Of a DNA stretch of 43,019 nt, positions 18,241 to 27,131 are shown in pieces (the stretch's first letter is position 1; every line of letters starts with the position of its first letter). Both the position numbers and the translations under genes were made by a program. Under the pieces are notes generated by a model that did not search any database, was not told the origin of the DNA, and saw only the letters and a list, made by a program, of their open reading frames with translations. This DNA is from an uncultured Gammaproteobacteria bacterium (lineage in GTDB: Bacteria; Pseudomonadota; Gammaproteobacteria; SZUA-229): assembly GCA_913065105.1 (NCBI GenBank), contig CAJXZZ010000017.1:1-43019 (forward strand). The letters are read 5' to 3'.

Positions 18241-19191
18241 CTAGAGATTAAACCCTTTGTTGCCCTGCAGTCCACCACTATGAATAGCAATGATGGTAGT
18301 GCCCGGCTTAAACGCTTTTGCTTTGATCCGCTCAAATAAACCATAAAACATTTTTCCGGTATAAATAGCATCTAGCGCAAAATCGTACTGAGATTGGAAT
18401 TCTGACATAAATTGAATCAACTCATCATTTAATTTTGCATAACCGCCAAAATGAAAATCAGTTTCGATATGCCAGTTTTTGGGCAGTGGGGTTGATTTTA
18501 TTTTTTCATGGTTAAGAAAGGTTTCAACTTCGTCGTTAAGAAATTCCCCACCTTTGAGTGCCGAAAAACCAATGGCTGTTTGTCTGGGGTTTAAAGCAGA
18601 GATTAAACCCGCCAGTGTTGCACCGGTACCGCTAGCGCAGCAGATGATATCAAAAGGGTTTTCAAGTTCATCGGAAATCTCTTCTACTATTTCTGCGCAG
18701 CCTTTGATCGCAAGTGAATTGCTGCCGCCTTCAGGCAGAATATAAACATTACCAAACTGTTGTCTTATCTTATTCAGGAAAGCCGTCTCATTTTTTTGTC
18801 TGTATTCTGCACGGTTTATATAATGTAGATGCATACCGCAGTCCTTGGCAAACGACAAGGTGGCATTGAGTGGTAAGTGTTCTTCACCGCGGATAAGGCC
18901 TATGGTATGAAAACCAAAGTGTTTTCCGGCGGCAGCGGTTGCGTAGATATGGTTGGACCAGGCACCGCCAAATGTTAATAAGGTATCGAACTGGTTTTCT
19001 TTGGCGTATATCAGATTGTATTTCAGTTTGCGCCATTTATTGCCGCCGAACTGAGGGTGGATTAAATCATCGCGTTTAACGTAGAGCTGAATGTCTGCCT
19101 GTTGAAGAAAGGGGCTTTGCAGTCGCTGTAAAGGACTGCCAGCTAGCTTATGACTGAAATCTAAAGACGAATGACCAGCGGCGTCTGACAA
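18241..19191 (-). CDS. PLP-dependent ACC deaminase / D-cysteine desulfhydrase family
   Basis: This 316-residue enzyme belongs to the fold-type II PLP family. The pyridoxal lysine lies in F-G-G-N-K-W-R-K-L near residue 50, the S-N-H motif follows at about 80, and a glycine-rich phosphate loop (A-S-G-T-G-A-T) near 187-193. Such proteins cleave 1-aminocyclopropane-1-carboxylate or D-cysteine; the sequence alone does not tell which, and D-cysteine desulfhydrase is the commoner activity in bacteria of this type. The gene lies 24 bases upstream of the DUF3426 gene on the same strand. Confidence 0.9.
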   Translation of the reverse strand: MSDAAGHSSLDFSHKLAGSPLQRLQSPFLQQADIQLYVKRDDLIHPQFGGNKWRKLKYNLIYAKENQFDTLLTFGGAWSNHIYATAAAGKHFGFHTIGLIRGEEHLPLNATLSFAKDCGMHLHYINRAEYRQKNETAFLNKIRQQFGNVYILPEGGSNSLAIKGCAEIVEEISDELENPFDIICCASGTGATLAGLISALNPRQTAIGFSALKGGEFLNDEVETFLNHEKIKSTPLPKNWHIETDFHFGGYAKLNDELIQFMSEFQSQYDFALDAIYTGKMFYGLFERIKAKAFKPGTTIIAIHSGGLQGNKGFNL

Positions 19192-19204
19192 ATGATTTGC
19201 TTAC

Positions 19205-19678
19205 TTAACGTGCAACCACGTGTAACACGGTCGAATATTCAAAAAAGACAACACGATCGTTATATGTCCAGCTTGTAATCGGTGGTTGGCCGACGCTATC
19301 TGAAGTAGCGAGGGGCTGGCCATATTCATTCTGTACCTTGTCCATACTCATGCCACGGCGAGGTAAATCAAGTAGTTTGATCTTTATTGTTTCACCCGGC
19401 TGCATTTCTTTCGCAGGCAATTGTAAAACGGTACCTGTTTGTTGAGTCGACTGGTGAGTAGTTTGTTGTTGCATCATGACTTCGACAGCCGAAGGTGCTC
19501 CTGGCACTACTGCCTGATCTTCATTACTATCTGCAGGATTATCTATAGCCTGGACCTCAGCATGTTCTTCCATCGCTGGGCGGTTTGCAAAGGCGCTGGA
19601 AGTCGATACCGACAATAACACGGCTGCAAACAAGGTGGAACTCAGTGTGTTTTGATCGAATAATCCGTTAATTTTCAT
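19205..19678 (-). CDS. Secreted protein with BamE/SmpA-like C-terminal region
   Basis: I take the ATG at 19678, giving 157 residues, because it is followed by a good Sec signal peptide ending in S-S-A-F-A. The open frame extends upstream to 19768 with other ATGs but none precedes a signal peptide directly, and no start has a strong ribosome site. After a Gln/Thr-rich linker (about residues 40-80) the last 60 residues contain R-G-M-S-M-D-K-V-Q-N-E-Y-G-Q-P and an I-T-S-W-T-Y-N-D segment. This pattern resembles BamE/SmpA-fold domains. There is no lipobox, so it should be periplasmic. The function is unknown. Confidence 0.75.
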   Translation of the reverse strand: MKINGLFDQNTLSSTLFAAVLLSVSTSSAFANRPAMEEHAEVQAIDNPADSNEDQAVVPGAPSAVEVMMQQQTTHQSTQQTGTVLQLPAKEMQPGETIKIKLLDLPRRGMSMDKVQNEYGQPLATSDSVGQPPITSWTYNDRVVFFEYSTVLHVVAR

Positions 19679-19787
19679 TGTTTTTTTTGTAAGAAAACTG
19701 TTCATGAGTTTGCTATATAACATTTGGTTGTTTTTATGATAGTTATAAGTGTAGCACCAGAATAGCAAAGTTCAGGTAAGTTACTAA

Positions 19788-21005
19788 TTATTCATTAAAT
19801 TTTTTCATTACCAGACAGGCGTTGGTGCCGCCAAATCCAAAGTTATTGGACATGGCTAGGTTGATATCAACATTATCCTGACGCTGTGTAACGATAGGCA
19901 TATCAATCGCGTTTTCATCCATCGTTTCTATGTTGGCAGACGCCTGGATGAAGTTATTTTTCATCATCAGCATGGTGTATATCGCTTCTTGAGCCCCTGA
20001 TGCGCCTAGTGAATGGCCGGCCAGTGATTTACTTGAGCTGATGGGCGGTACCTTGTCGCCAAAGGCTTCTTTAATGGCATAAAGTTCTTTCGAGTCGCCT
20101 ACTGGTGTGCTGGTGCCATGAGAGTTGATGTAGTCGAGATCTCCGTCAACGTCCTGCATCGCCATCTGCATACAGCGGATAGCACCTTCACCAGAGGGCG
20201 CGACCATGTCGACTCCATCGGAGGTTGCGCCATAACCAACGATTTCTGCGTATATCGGTGCGCCGCGTTTGAGTGCATGTTCGAGTTCTTCAACCACAAC
20301 ACAGGCGCCACCACCCGCAATAACAAAACCATCACGGTCTGCATCATAAGTACGGGAGGCTTTTTCTGGCGTTTCGTTATATTTGGTTGAAAGTGCACCC
20401 ATTGCATCAAACAGCATGCTCAGTGTCCAGTGTTCTTCCTCACCGCCACCGGCAAAAATGATGTCCTGTTTACCCATCTGAATCAGTTCATAAGCGTTAC
20501 CGATGCAATGTGTACTGGTGGCGCAGGCAGAACTGATCGAGTAGTTAACGCCTTTGATATGAAATGGTGTTGCCAGGCAGGCAGAAACGGTACTGGCCAT
20601 AGTGCGTGGCACCATATATGGGCCGACGCGGCGGATACCTTTTTCGCGAAGGATGTCAGCGGCTTCGACCTGGTTGGCTGAAGATGCGCCGCCAGAACCC
20701 ATGATGATACCGGTGCGAATATTCGAGACCAGGTTTTCGTCGAGTTTGGCGTCTTCAATCGCCTGTTGCATCGAGATGTAGGCGAAGGCTGCAGCATCAC
20801 CCATAAATCGTTTTACTTTTCGATCGATAAAGTCATCAACATTGATATCGATGCTGCCAGCAACATGACTGCGCATACCAACGTCAGCATATTCTTGTTT
20901 AAATTTAATACCTGAACGACCCTGTTGCAGTGAGTCCAGTACGGCATTTTTATCATTGCCGAGACAGGAGACTATTCCAATACCAGAAATTACGACTCGT
21001 TTCAT
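19788..21005 (-). CDS. fabB: 3-oxoacyl-ACP synthase I
   Basis: KAS I elongates acyl chains by condensing malonyl-ACP with acyl-ACP and is needed for unsaturated fatty acids. The nucleophile is C163 (with the first GTG counted; two less from the chosen start) in [11 protein letters not shown]. The catalytic His residues lie in N-S-H-G-T-S-T-P and [11 protein letters not shown] start at the ATG at 21005 because AAGGTG stands just upstream and the product then begins M-K-R-V-V-I-S-G like E. coli FabB; a GTG two codons earlier is in frame. It forms the classical fabA-fabB pair. Confidence 0.96.
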   Translation of the reverse strand: MKRVVISGIGIVSCLGNDKNAVLDSLQQGRSGIKFKQEYADVGMRSHVAGSIDINVDDFIDRKVKRFMGDAAAFAYISMQQAIEDAKLDENLVSNIRTGIIMGSGGASSANQVEAADILREKGIRRVGPYMVPRTMASTVSACLATPFHIKGVNYSISSACATSTHCIGNAYELIQMGKQDIIFAGGGEEEHWTLSMLFDAMGALSTKYNETPEKASRTYDADRDGFVIAGGGACVVVEELEHALKRGAPIYAEIVGYGATSDGVDMVAPSGEGAIRCMQMAMQDVDGDLDYINSHGTSTPVGDSKELYAIKEAFGDKVPPISSSKSLAGHSLGASGAQEAIYTMLMMKNNFIQASANIETMDENAIDMPIVTQRQDNVDINLAMSNNFGFGGTNACLVMKKFNE

Positions 21006-21014
21006 TACCACACC

Positions 21015-21551
21015 TTAAAAATCTTCTGTTGAAGTAAATAGACCAACGCGTAAATTTTTTGCTGCATAAATTTCGCGTCCATCAATTGACATAGTTGCAT
21101 CTGCAATGCCCATGACCAGGCCGCGTGCGATAACTCGTTTGATATCAATTTGATACTGAACCAGTTTGCCAGTGGGTAGTACCTGACCGGTGAATTTTAC
21201 TTCACCAACACCAAGTGCGCGACCACGCCCGGGGTGTCCAAGCCAACCCAGATAAAAACCGACCATCTGCCACATTGCGTCCAGACCCAAACAACCGGGC
21301 ATGACAGGATCATTTTTAAAGTGGCACTCAAAAAACCATAAACCAGGTTTGATGTCGAGTTCTGCCTGAATATGTCCCTTGTTGTAGGAACCACCTGCTT
21401 CATCTATATGTGTAATACGATCCATCATTAGCATGTTGGGTGCAGGTAATTGAGCGTTCCCTGGACCAAACAACTCGCCCCGACTGCAACTTAGCAAGTC
21501 TTCGTAGCTATATGAGCTTGGTCGAACGATTGTTTTCTCATCAGCAAGCAT
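21015..21551 (-). CDS. fabA: 3-hydroxydecanoyl-ACP dehydratase/isomerase
   Basis: FabA dehydrates 3-hydroxydecanoyl-ACP and isomerises the product, starting the unsaturated fatty acid branch. With the ATG at 21551 the protein has 178 residues, close to the usual 172. An AGAGAG ribosome site precedes this ATG; the longer frame to 21566 would need a TTG. The active-site pair is H77 and D91 in the segments F-E-C-H-F and G-L-D-A-M-W-Q. It ends ten bases before fabB on the same strand. Confidence 0.96.
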   Translation of the reverse strand: MLADEKTIVRPSSYSYEDLLSCSRGELFGPGNAQLPAPNMLMMDRITHIDEAGGSYNKGHIQAELDIKPGLWFFECHFKNDPVMPGCLGLDAMWQMVGFYLGWLGHPGRGRALGVGEVKFTGQVLPTGKLVQYQIDIKRVIARGLVMGIADATMSIDGREIYAAKNLRVGLFTSTEDF

Positions 21552-21617
21552 ATTTTCTCTCTTCAATTATTTCGGTTTTTAGATTAATCAGCTAATTTTA
21601 TCGGAAAATCATGTACG

Positions 21618-22016
21618 ATGATACGATTAATAGGTAATAGAGATGCTCTTAAGCAATACATAAAGATGATTGATATACTGTTGATTACTTTTATTTTAGC
21701 AGCCATCTGGTATTGGTGGGACACGCAGCAAAGCAACGAAATTGCGCTGCTCGTATGTAAACAGAAGTGTAGTAGTGCCGGTTTACAGTTGTTAGACGCA
21801 ACGGTAACCCGCCAGCGTAGCTGGCTTCGAAGGGGGCCGAATGGTCATTTGCAGATATGCCGTTTGTATAGTTTTGATTATTACAATGAGTCATCACAGT
21901 ATTCCGCTGAAGCGGCCTTTGGTGAGAGGGAAAATGCCTATATTGTCTTGATTGGTAAACAGGTTGTGGAAACAAATATACCGCATCAGGACCGCGGTAT
22001 GAAAAATTTTCATTAA
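21618..22016 (+). CDS. DUF3301 membrane-anchored protein
   Basis: The product has up to 132 residues. An N-terminal membrane helix (about 18-34) is followed by W-W-D-T-Q-Q-S-N-E-I-A and then L-L-D-A-T-V-T-R-Q-R-S-W-L-R-R-G-P-N-G, a pattern I associate with DUF3301. Most family members begin near the second Met (ATG at 21666), so the first 16 residues may not be translated. It is divergent from fabA across about 66 bases and is followed by a strong terminator. The function is unknown. Confidence 0.85.
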   Translation: MIRLIGNRDALKQYIKMIDILLITFILAAIWYWWDTQQSNEIALLVCKQKCSSAGLQLLDATVTRQRSWLRRGPNGHLQICRLYSFDYYNESSQYSAEAAFGERENAYIVLIGKQVVETNIPHQDRGMKNFH

Positions 22017-22043
22017 CAGTCTTCAGCAATAACTAGCGACAAT

Positions 22044-22069
22044 AAAAAGACCGCGTTTGCGGTCTTTTT
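22044..22069. terminator. Bidirectional rho-independent terminator
   Basis: A perfect 11-pair stem (AAAAAGACCGC with GCGGTCTTTTT) closes a four-base loop, with A-runs and T-runs on both sides. It stands between the converging DUF3301 and DUF4426 genes and can serve both. Confidence 0.92.
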
Positions 22070-22098
22070 ATTGCATTTTTGTTTGTAGTGAATACTTT

Positions 22099-22554
22099 TT
22101 AGTAAGTAAAGAAGCGCTTATTAAAATGCAATCTGGCAGCCCTGGTTTCACCTTCAGGTGTGACTTTCAAATCAAATTTGAGAAATTCACCATCGCTGAT
22201 TTTTGTTTCAGCTAGATAATAAATAGCAGTTCCTTCTGAGACTTCTTTGAACTCAAGTTTTTTAAGTTGCCCTGTGAGATTACTGGCGTGACCGGTTACT
22301 ACAGATTTTGTTGGTTTACCCGTGGTGTTCATTACCTTTTTTAAAACGGCGATATTGATAAGGACACGATTGTTTGCACGCGTAAGACCGTATTGTTTTG
22401 CGACCTCGGGCGAAATGGTGTCGCTTCTGAAGGCGTTGTAATGTATTACATAATCACCAAATTCTTGCGAATTTTCGGCGTAGCTATTTAAGCTGGCAAG
22501 CGATAGCGCGAGAATAAATAGTGCTTTAAATGATTTATTGATTAGATTATGCAT
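22099..22554 (-). CDS. DUF4426 periplasmic protein
   Basis: This 151-residue protein has a Sec signal peptide (hydrophobic core about 9-22, likely cut after S-Y-A-E or nearby). The mature start F-G-D-Y-V-I-H-Y-N-A-F matches what I recall of DUF4426. The rest is a small beta-rich domain with no catalytic motif. Close relatives are common in gammaproteobacteria and have no assigned function. It is transcribed alone and ends at the shared terminator. Confidence 0.85.
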   Translation of the reverse strand: MHNLINKSFKALFILALSLASLNSYAENSQEFGDYVIHYNAFRSDTISPEVAKQYGLTRANNRVLINIAVLKKVMNTTGKPTKSVVTGHASNLTGQLKKLEFKEVSEGTAIYYLAETKISDGEFLKFDLKVTPEGETRAARLHFNKRFFTY

Positions 22555-22735
22555 ATAGGCTCCTCATAGTTTGTCACTTATTATCATTATATGGTTAAAA
22601 ATAGGACATTTGTAGTAGTTATTTTAGTGAAAGGCAAAAATTGGCACCAGAGATGGGGTGTTTTTTTATGACCTTTCAGAAATAATATTACTGTTCCTTT
22701 AGGATAGTATTACTCTTATACGATCTAAACAACTG

Positions 22736-23878
22736 CTATTTAGTATTTTTGACAGTTTCTAATAAGTGCTGACCAATACATCGATAGCGCCAGTTTTTGC
22801 TGTTATTTAATTCTTCTTCCTGAAATTGATCATTTGCTTGCAGGTTATTTGTCTGGAGTAATATCAGTTTCTCAATATCTTTTTTGGTTTGCAATATAGC
22901 GCTTGAGACGCCTAGTTCTTCTGCTTTAGTGTTTACCTGTTGCTGCAAGGTTTTTAATAATAGCTTTTGTTCATTATCTAAAACAATAAATCGATTGTCT
23001 GGCCATTTCTCTTCTGGTGATTGTAAGGCGGTTTCTATGGCATGGAATAGTTGCTGCTTTTGTTGCTGGTTAATATTGTATTTACGGTCGATGAGCTGGT
23101 CGAGAGTCTCGTTGTTTTCAGGCGGATTAAGCGCGAGCTGAATGATAATGTCATCAGCCAGAATTTTTCTGCGCGTTTTATCTTTCAGTTGAGCAAGTTG
23201 CTCTCGCCATTGTGCAATTGATTGCACGATGGCGAGTTGTTTTCTAGTTAGTCTTGTTGAACCTTTGACGCGTGTCCAGAGTTTATCGATGGCTACTTGA
23301 AAGCTGCTTTCATCAGTCGGTAAGTTTGAGCTTTCCTCATCAAACCATGTCTTTCTACCAAGAGTATGTAGTTTTTCATCAAGTATTTTATGTAGCTGAT
23401 AAAGATAGAGCACATCATCGCCGGCATATTGAATCTGTGCACCTGTTAATGGACGTTGTAACCAGTTGGTACGGGTCTGTGATTTATCCAGCTGGATACC
23501 GAGTTCGTTTTCAACCAGTGATGCATAACCGATCTGATGTTGCTCTGATAGTAAAGCATTGGCAATCTGCGTGTCGTATATTGATGTTGGAGTTTCACCG
23601 AGGTAATAAAATAATACTTCCATATCCTGTGAGCAGGAATGAAATATTTTCGTTATCTGGTGATTGAGTAATATCTTTTGCAAGGCTGGCCTGGCATCAA
23701 AAGCTAGCGGATCGACACAGGCGACAACTGAATCAGTAGCGATCTGCACCAGTGCGAGCTGAGGGTAATAGGTTGTTTCACGAAAAAATTCAGTATCTAC
23801 CGCGATTATCTTTTCATTTTCCAAGTGTGAAACGAGTTCATCCATTGCGCTGGATGATGCGATTAATGTGGGTGTCAT
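22736..23878 (-). CDS. rnd: Ribonuclease D
   Basis: This 3'-5' exoribonuclease of 380 residues trims tRNA 3' ends. The DEDDy active site is visible: D28 and E30 in V-D-T-E-F-F, D85 in S-Q-D-M-E, and Y151 with D155 in Y-A-G-D-D-V. An HRDC domain follows at about 205-290, including R-L-T-R-K-Q-L-A and the later L-A-D-D-I segment. The length is normal. It overlaps nothing and ends 24 bases before no co-directional partner; gloA lies upstream. Confidence 0.95.
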   Translation of the reverse strand: MTPTLIASSSAMDELVSHLENEKIIAVDTEFFRETTYYPQLALVQIATDSVVACVDPLAFDARPALQKILLNHQITKIFHSCSQDMEVLFYYLGETPTSIYDTQIANALLSEQHQIGYASLVENELGIQLDKSQTRTNWLQRPLTGAQIQYAGDDVLYLYQLHKILDEKLHTLGRKTWFDEESSNLPTDESSFQVAIDKLWTRVKGSTRLTRKQLAIVQSIAQWREQLAQLKDKTRRKILADDIIIQLALNPPENNETLDQLIDRKYNINQQQKQQLFHAIETALQSPEEKWPDNRFIVLDNEQKLLLKTLQQQVNTKAEELGVSSAILQTKKDIEKLILLQTNNLQANDQFQEEELNNSKNWRYRCIGQHLLETVKNTK

Positions 23879-23902
23879 TTAATTAGTGAGTAGTAGCAAT
23901 TA

Positions 23903-24289
23903 TTAGGATTTAGGCTGCAGCAGCTCGATTTCATAACCATCAGGATCGGCGACGAATGCCAGTAGTGTGCTTCCGGCGTTCATTGGCCCTGGTTCACGGA
24001 TGATTTTTCCATCCGCAGCGCGTATTTTTTCTGTAGCCAGGTATACATCGTCAACTTCGACTGCCAGGTGGCCAAAACCTTTGCCGAGATCGTAGTGATC
24101 GGTGTCCCAGTTGTAGGTAAGTTCTAGTGCGGTGTTACGTTTCTCATCACCATAACCAAGAAAGGCGAGCGTAAATTTACCATCGGGGTACTCTTTTTGG
24201 CGCAATAAGGTCATGCCCAGTATTTCAGTATAGAATTTTATAGAGTTTTCTAAATTACCCACGCGAAGCATGGTGTGCAGTAATCTCAT
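23903..24289 (-). CDS. gloA: Lactoylglutathione lyase (glyoxalase I)
   Basis: Glyoxalase I converts the hemithioacetal of methylglyoxal and glutathione to S-lactoylglutathione in the cytoplasm. The 128 residues carry all four metal ligands at the same numbers as E. coli GloA: H5, E56, H74 and E122. This fits the short nickel-type class. The stop lies 24 bases upstream of rnd, so both may share a transcript. Confidence 0.96.
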   Translation of the reverse strand: MRLLHTMLRVGNLENSIKFYTEILGMTLLRQKEYPDGKFTLAFLGYGDEKRNTALELTYNWDTDHYDLGKGFGHLAVEVDDVYLATEKIRAADGKIIREPGPMNAGSTLLAFVADPDGYEIELLQPKS

Positions 24290-24377
24290 AATGTTATATA
24301 TATAGCGGTAGAATGTATTGCTGCTTATATTAACTTATAATAGCGCGTAATAATGCCCTTGATTTGAGATGACCGTC

Positions 24378-25124
24378 ATGGATTTTTCGTTTAACCCAAA
24401 AACTTTCAGAGATTTATTTCACAATGCTGTGGAACCGTATCTTGATGATGAACCTGGTGAAGGTGATATGAATTCATTGAGTCATTTGCTTGCTGCTATG
24501 GATCAGGCAATTGACGTAATGGCGCGGGCAGATGCTGACAGTGCTGTACAAAAGGATATGAGCGCTGAAAGTATGGGTTTGCTAGAAGAAAAGGACATAA
24601 GTAACATTGGTCAGTATGCACTGGACTTACTTGAAGGCATAGTTGCTGTTGTCGAGAAAAAATCTGGCAAGCAAAATAGGGCGTTACTGCGTTTGAGTTT
24701 ACCCTTGTCACTGTGGGTGGCTCGACATGGCGGCAAATTGGCACTGATTGATATGTTGGTAAATTCACTGGCAGGTTATGCTAATGAGATTTCTGAGCCT
24801 CATCTACTAGCAGAATTAACTATAGTCATCAGAGAAACTATAGATGCCTGTGACGATGATATTCGTCGAGATCTGGAACAAACTAACATGATGCGCCCCT
24901 GGCGGATATTAAATTTAAATTATGGCATTGTTGCAACACGCAGTCATCAGCCAGAACTGATTGAGCAGGCATATGATGCCCTGGTGAAAAATTTACCGCA
25001 GGATGCGCGTGGGTTCTTTAAAGAAGGTTTGCAACAAATGGATGCTATTGACTACCCAGAGGAAGTACGTGAAGTGGTAGAACGCTATAATAAAATGTGG
25101 GGTTCTGAGGGGCTGTTGCATTAA
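24378..25124 (+). CDS. Conserved-looking helical protein of unknown function
   Basis: This is a soluble, mostly helical protein of about 248 residues with no motif or family that I recognise. I take the ATG at 24378 because a TTGAG element stands nine bases before it; an ATG three codons earlier would overlap that element. The N-terminus is acidic (D-D-E-P-G-E-G-D). The middle has amphipathic helices, and the later W-R-I-L-N-L-N-Y-G-I-V segment looks like a TPR-type helix pair. The frame is long, ordered and well initiated, so I believe it is a real gene. It is transcribed alone, towards the repeat region at 25154. Confidence 0.8.
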   Translation: MDFSFNPKTFRDLFHNAVEPYLDDEPGEGDMNSLSHLLAAMDQAIDVMARADADSAVQKDMSAESMGLLEEKDISNIGQYALDLLEGIVAVVEKKSGKQNRALLRLSLPLSLWVARHGGKLALIDMLVNSLAGYANEISEPHLLAELTIVIRETIDACDDDIRRDLEQTNMMRPWRILNLNYGIVATRSHQPELIEQAYDALVKNLPQDARGFFKEGLQQMDAIDYPEEVREVVERYNKMWGSEGLLH

Positions 25125-25153
25125 AAGGTTTTTTACCGCGTCTCGACAACCAC

Positions 25154-25309
25154 TCCTCGGTAACTGCTCCTGCGTTACCCTAATACCGTCCCGTCCATGG
25201 ACATATGCATTACTCTACTACACGCCATCCATGGTGTTATGTGTTGTTCTAATTACGGGCTTCCTCGGCAATTGCTCCTGCTTTGCTCTAACACCTACAT
25301 CCATGTAGG
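25154..25309. repeat. Duplicated intergenic repeat with CATCCATG palindromes
   Basis: Two direct copies of a 34-base unit (25154-25187 and 25262-25295) agree at 28 of 34 positions and begin TCCTCGG. Three small palindromes accompany them: GTCCATGGAC (25193-25202), an ACGCCAT-CC-ATGGTGT hairpin (25222-25236 region) and CCTACAT-CC-ATGTAGG (25294-25309). The set lies between converging genes. It resembles the short repetitive palindromic elements found between genes in many gammaproteobacteria and may also end transcription. Confidence 0.75.
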
Positions 25310-25331
25310 CGTGCCCTATTCTGCGATAAAG

Positions 25332-25784
25332 CTATGCTTTTAACACTTTATGTTTTGTGCGGATAAAATCCTGATGTGGTACGTGCAGTAAGTCTGCCAG
25401 ACGGCGTAGCAGATGTTCTTCGTATTTATCCAGGTGACTGTCGGCATAAGCAAGTTGCCACAGGTCTTCTACAAGTTTAATTTTTTGCTGCTGTGAATAG
25501 TGCGTGTTGAGTAATGAAGTGAATGAATAGTAATCTGTTGCTTCATGCTTTTCATTGTGAGCCAGTTCGAGTAAGGCTTCGATTTCAGTCCTGTCGAGTT
25601 CAAAGCGTTGTTTTATTAATTGTCGTATTTTTATTTCTTCTTCTTTAGTTACCTGATCATCAACGTGTAACATCTCTACCATTAGCGCAGCCGAGGCTAG
25701 CTGTAGTCGGTGCTCAAGCGGTGTCTCGTTTCCTGCTTTTTCAGCAAGGTATTGATTAAAAAACTTTTGTAATTTAGTAAGCAT
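25332..25784 (-). CDS. TerB-like protein
   Basis: This 150-residue all-helical protein matches the TerB/DjlA N-terminal fold. The metal-binding type acidic pair is visible in H-V-D-D-Q-V-T-K-E-E near residue 40 and A-Y-A-D-S-H-L-D-K-Y-E-E near 115. Free-standing TerB proteins of this length are widespread and have no fixed role; tellurite resistance should not be inferred. It follows the glutaredoxin-like gene by about 20 bases on the same strand. Confidence 0.85.
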   Translation of the reverse strand: MLTKLQKFFNQYLAEKAGNETPLEHRLQLASAALMVEMLHVDDQVTKEEEIKIRQLIKQRFELDRTEIEALLELAHNEKHEATDYYSFTSLLNTHYSQQQKIKLVEDLWQLAYADSHLDKYEEHLLRRLADLLHVPHQDFIRTKHKVLKA

Positions 25785-25803
25785 GCGTACTGTCCAGGCC
25801 GGT

Positions 25804-26226
25804 TTATTTGATGCCGTTATGTTCGTTATTTAATAAGACCAAGGCGGTTTCTATTTGTTGAACACTAAAACCGTTTAACTGGTATTCGCCTATCAGCAGG
25901 ATCGGCACTGCGCCACCACCGTATTGCTCGTAAAGTTGTTTTCCAGTAGTAGTGTTTTCCACATCGTATTCGCAGTAGTGGACGTGGTTATGCTGAAAAT
26001 ATTTTTTTGCCTGATAGCAATAAGGGCACCACCAGGCCCCCAGCATGATGACATCGGGTTTTCCGGCAATAATTTCAGGTGTGCAATCAATGCTATTTAC
26101 TGGCTCATGGCGAGTGAAAATGATAAGTCCCAAAAAAAGTAATATGACTATATAGAGGCCATTACGTTTGCGTTTTTTCTTTATATTAGCACTGGCTTGG
26201 GTATCGATTATTTTGGTCATGGTCAA
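25804..26226 (-). CDS. Membrane-anchored glutaredoxin-like protein
   Basis: This 140-residue protein has a basic N-terminus, one membrane helix (about 23-40) and a thioredoxin-fold domain. The redox motif is W-W-C-P-Y-C at about 67-72, and the cis-proline segment G-A-V-P-I-L follows near 113. The domain should lie in the periplasm. CPYC is the classical glutaredoxin motif, so thiol-disulfide exchange is likely; the partner is unknown. It is followed by the TerB-like gene. Confidence 0.85.
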   Translation of the reverse strand: MTMTKIIDTQASANIKKKRKRNGLYIVILLFLGLIIFTRHEPVNSIDCTPEIIAGKPDVIMLGAWWCPYCYQAKKYFQHNHVHYCEYDVENTTTGKQLYEQYGGGAVPILLIGEYQLNGFSVQQIETALVLLNNEHNGIK

Positions 26227-26350
26227 TAAACAGTTGAAAAATCACTGTTGTGACCTGCGTTATACAAACGGGTTCAATCTAAGTAAAGAGCGCAAGTCTA
26301 AATTGTGACAGTTTATGTATTCTCGATATATGACAATGTTGTTAAATTTA

Positions 26351-26953
26351 CTAATAGTGACGATTGTTTCTTTGATATTGGCGTAACTGAGAGATAAAGT
26401 GACGACGGTAGTAGAGTACGGCGCTTGAGCCATTGGCTTTGACATCAATTATTTTCCAGCTATCACCACTAAGGCGCATGCGGAAATCTAGGCGAACAGG
26501 GGGAACGTCCGGACGGAAAATTCTGGCACTGACAAAGGATTCGGCAGGGCCGCGATAACGTGCTGGGTAGAATTTGACACGGGTGTTTTTTGCATCAAAA
26601 CTCCCCAGGTGCTTTGACAGGCTGGATAAAAACGTTTCTCGCAAATTCCGCTGGAAGTCAGATTTGTCTTTATCACTCATATTGCTAGCATAACGGCCAG
26701 TGATCCAGTGCGACATATTATCGAAGTCAAAATGAGGGATTATTTCGTTTTCGATGAAACCACGAAGTCGAGCGGCATTTACTTTGTCAGAATTGCTGCT
26801 GAATGTAGTAATTTTATCTAGTGCTGTGTGGATGACATAAGCCGGGTCGGTAGGCGTGATTGGCGGAGATGTAGAGGCAAACGACTGTGATGAAACAAGT
26901 AATAATGAGGTGAAAGTAAGAATGCATTGAGCTTGTTTAATAAATGATCGCAT
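26351..26953 (-). CDS. MlaC/Ttg2D-family phospholipid-binding protein
   Basis: This periplasmic protein of 200 residues has a Sec signal peptide (about 1-27, cut near S-F-A-S). The body fits the MlaC (toluene tolerance Ttg2D) family: P-H-F-D-F-D-N-M-S-H-W near residue 73, and V-D-F/L-D-F-R-M-R with a W-K-I-I-D-V segment near 160-175. MlaC carries phospholipids between outer- and inner-membrane Mla complexes. No mlaA, B, D, E or F gene is nearby, so this is an orphan copy and may have a related but different partner. Confidence 0.88.
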   Translation of the reverse strand: MRSFIKQAQCILTFTSLLLVSSQSFASTSPPITPTDPAYVIHTALDKITTFSSNSDKVNAARLRGFIENEIIPHFDFDNMSHWITGRYASNMSDKDKSDFQRNLRETFLSSLSKHLGSFDAKNTRVKFYPARYRGPAESFVSARIFRPDVPPVRLDFRMRLSGDSWKIIDVKANGSSAVLYYRRHFISQLRQYQRNNRHY

Positions 26954-27131
26954 GATGGTTTTACCTCTGTTTTATTTAGGGAGCCAATTTACTGTGACAT
27001 TAAATGATTGCCCTATAATAACAGGAATGTTTGGGGATACAACAGATGTGAATTGCCGATTATAAACGAGTGTTTAAATAATTCTGAGGCAGGCGATTTA
27101 TAGCCCCATAATACCCAGTAATAGTAGTGTG

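Noticed and set aside
22620-22680. GC-poor hairpin with a T-run between the DUF4426 gene and rnd
   Set aside because: The T-run is on the plus strand while both neighbours are on the minus strand, and the stem is only about four pairs.
26260-26448. 62-codon minus-strand frame overlapping the MlaC-like gene
   Set aside because: It overlaps the coding sequence of the MlaC-like gene in another frame and has no features of its own.
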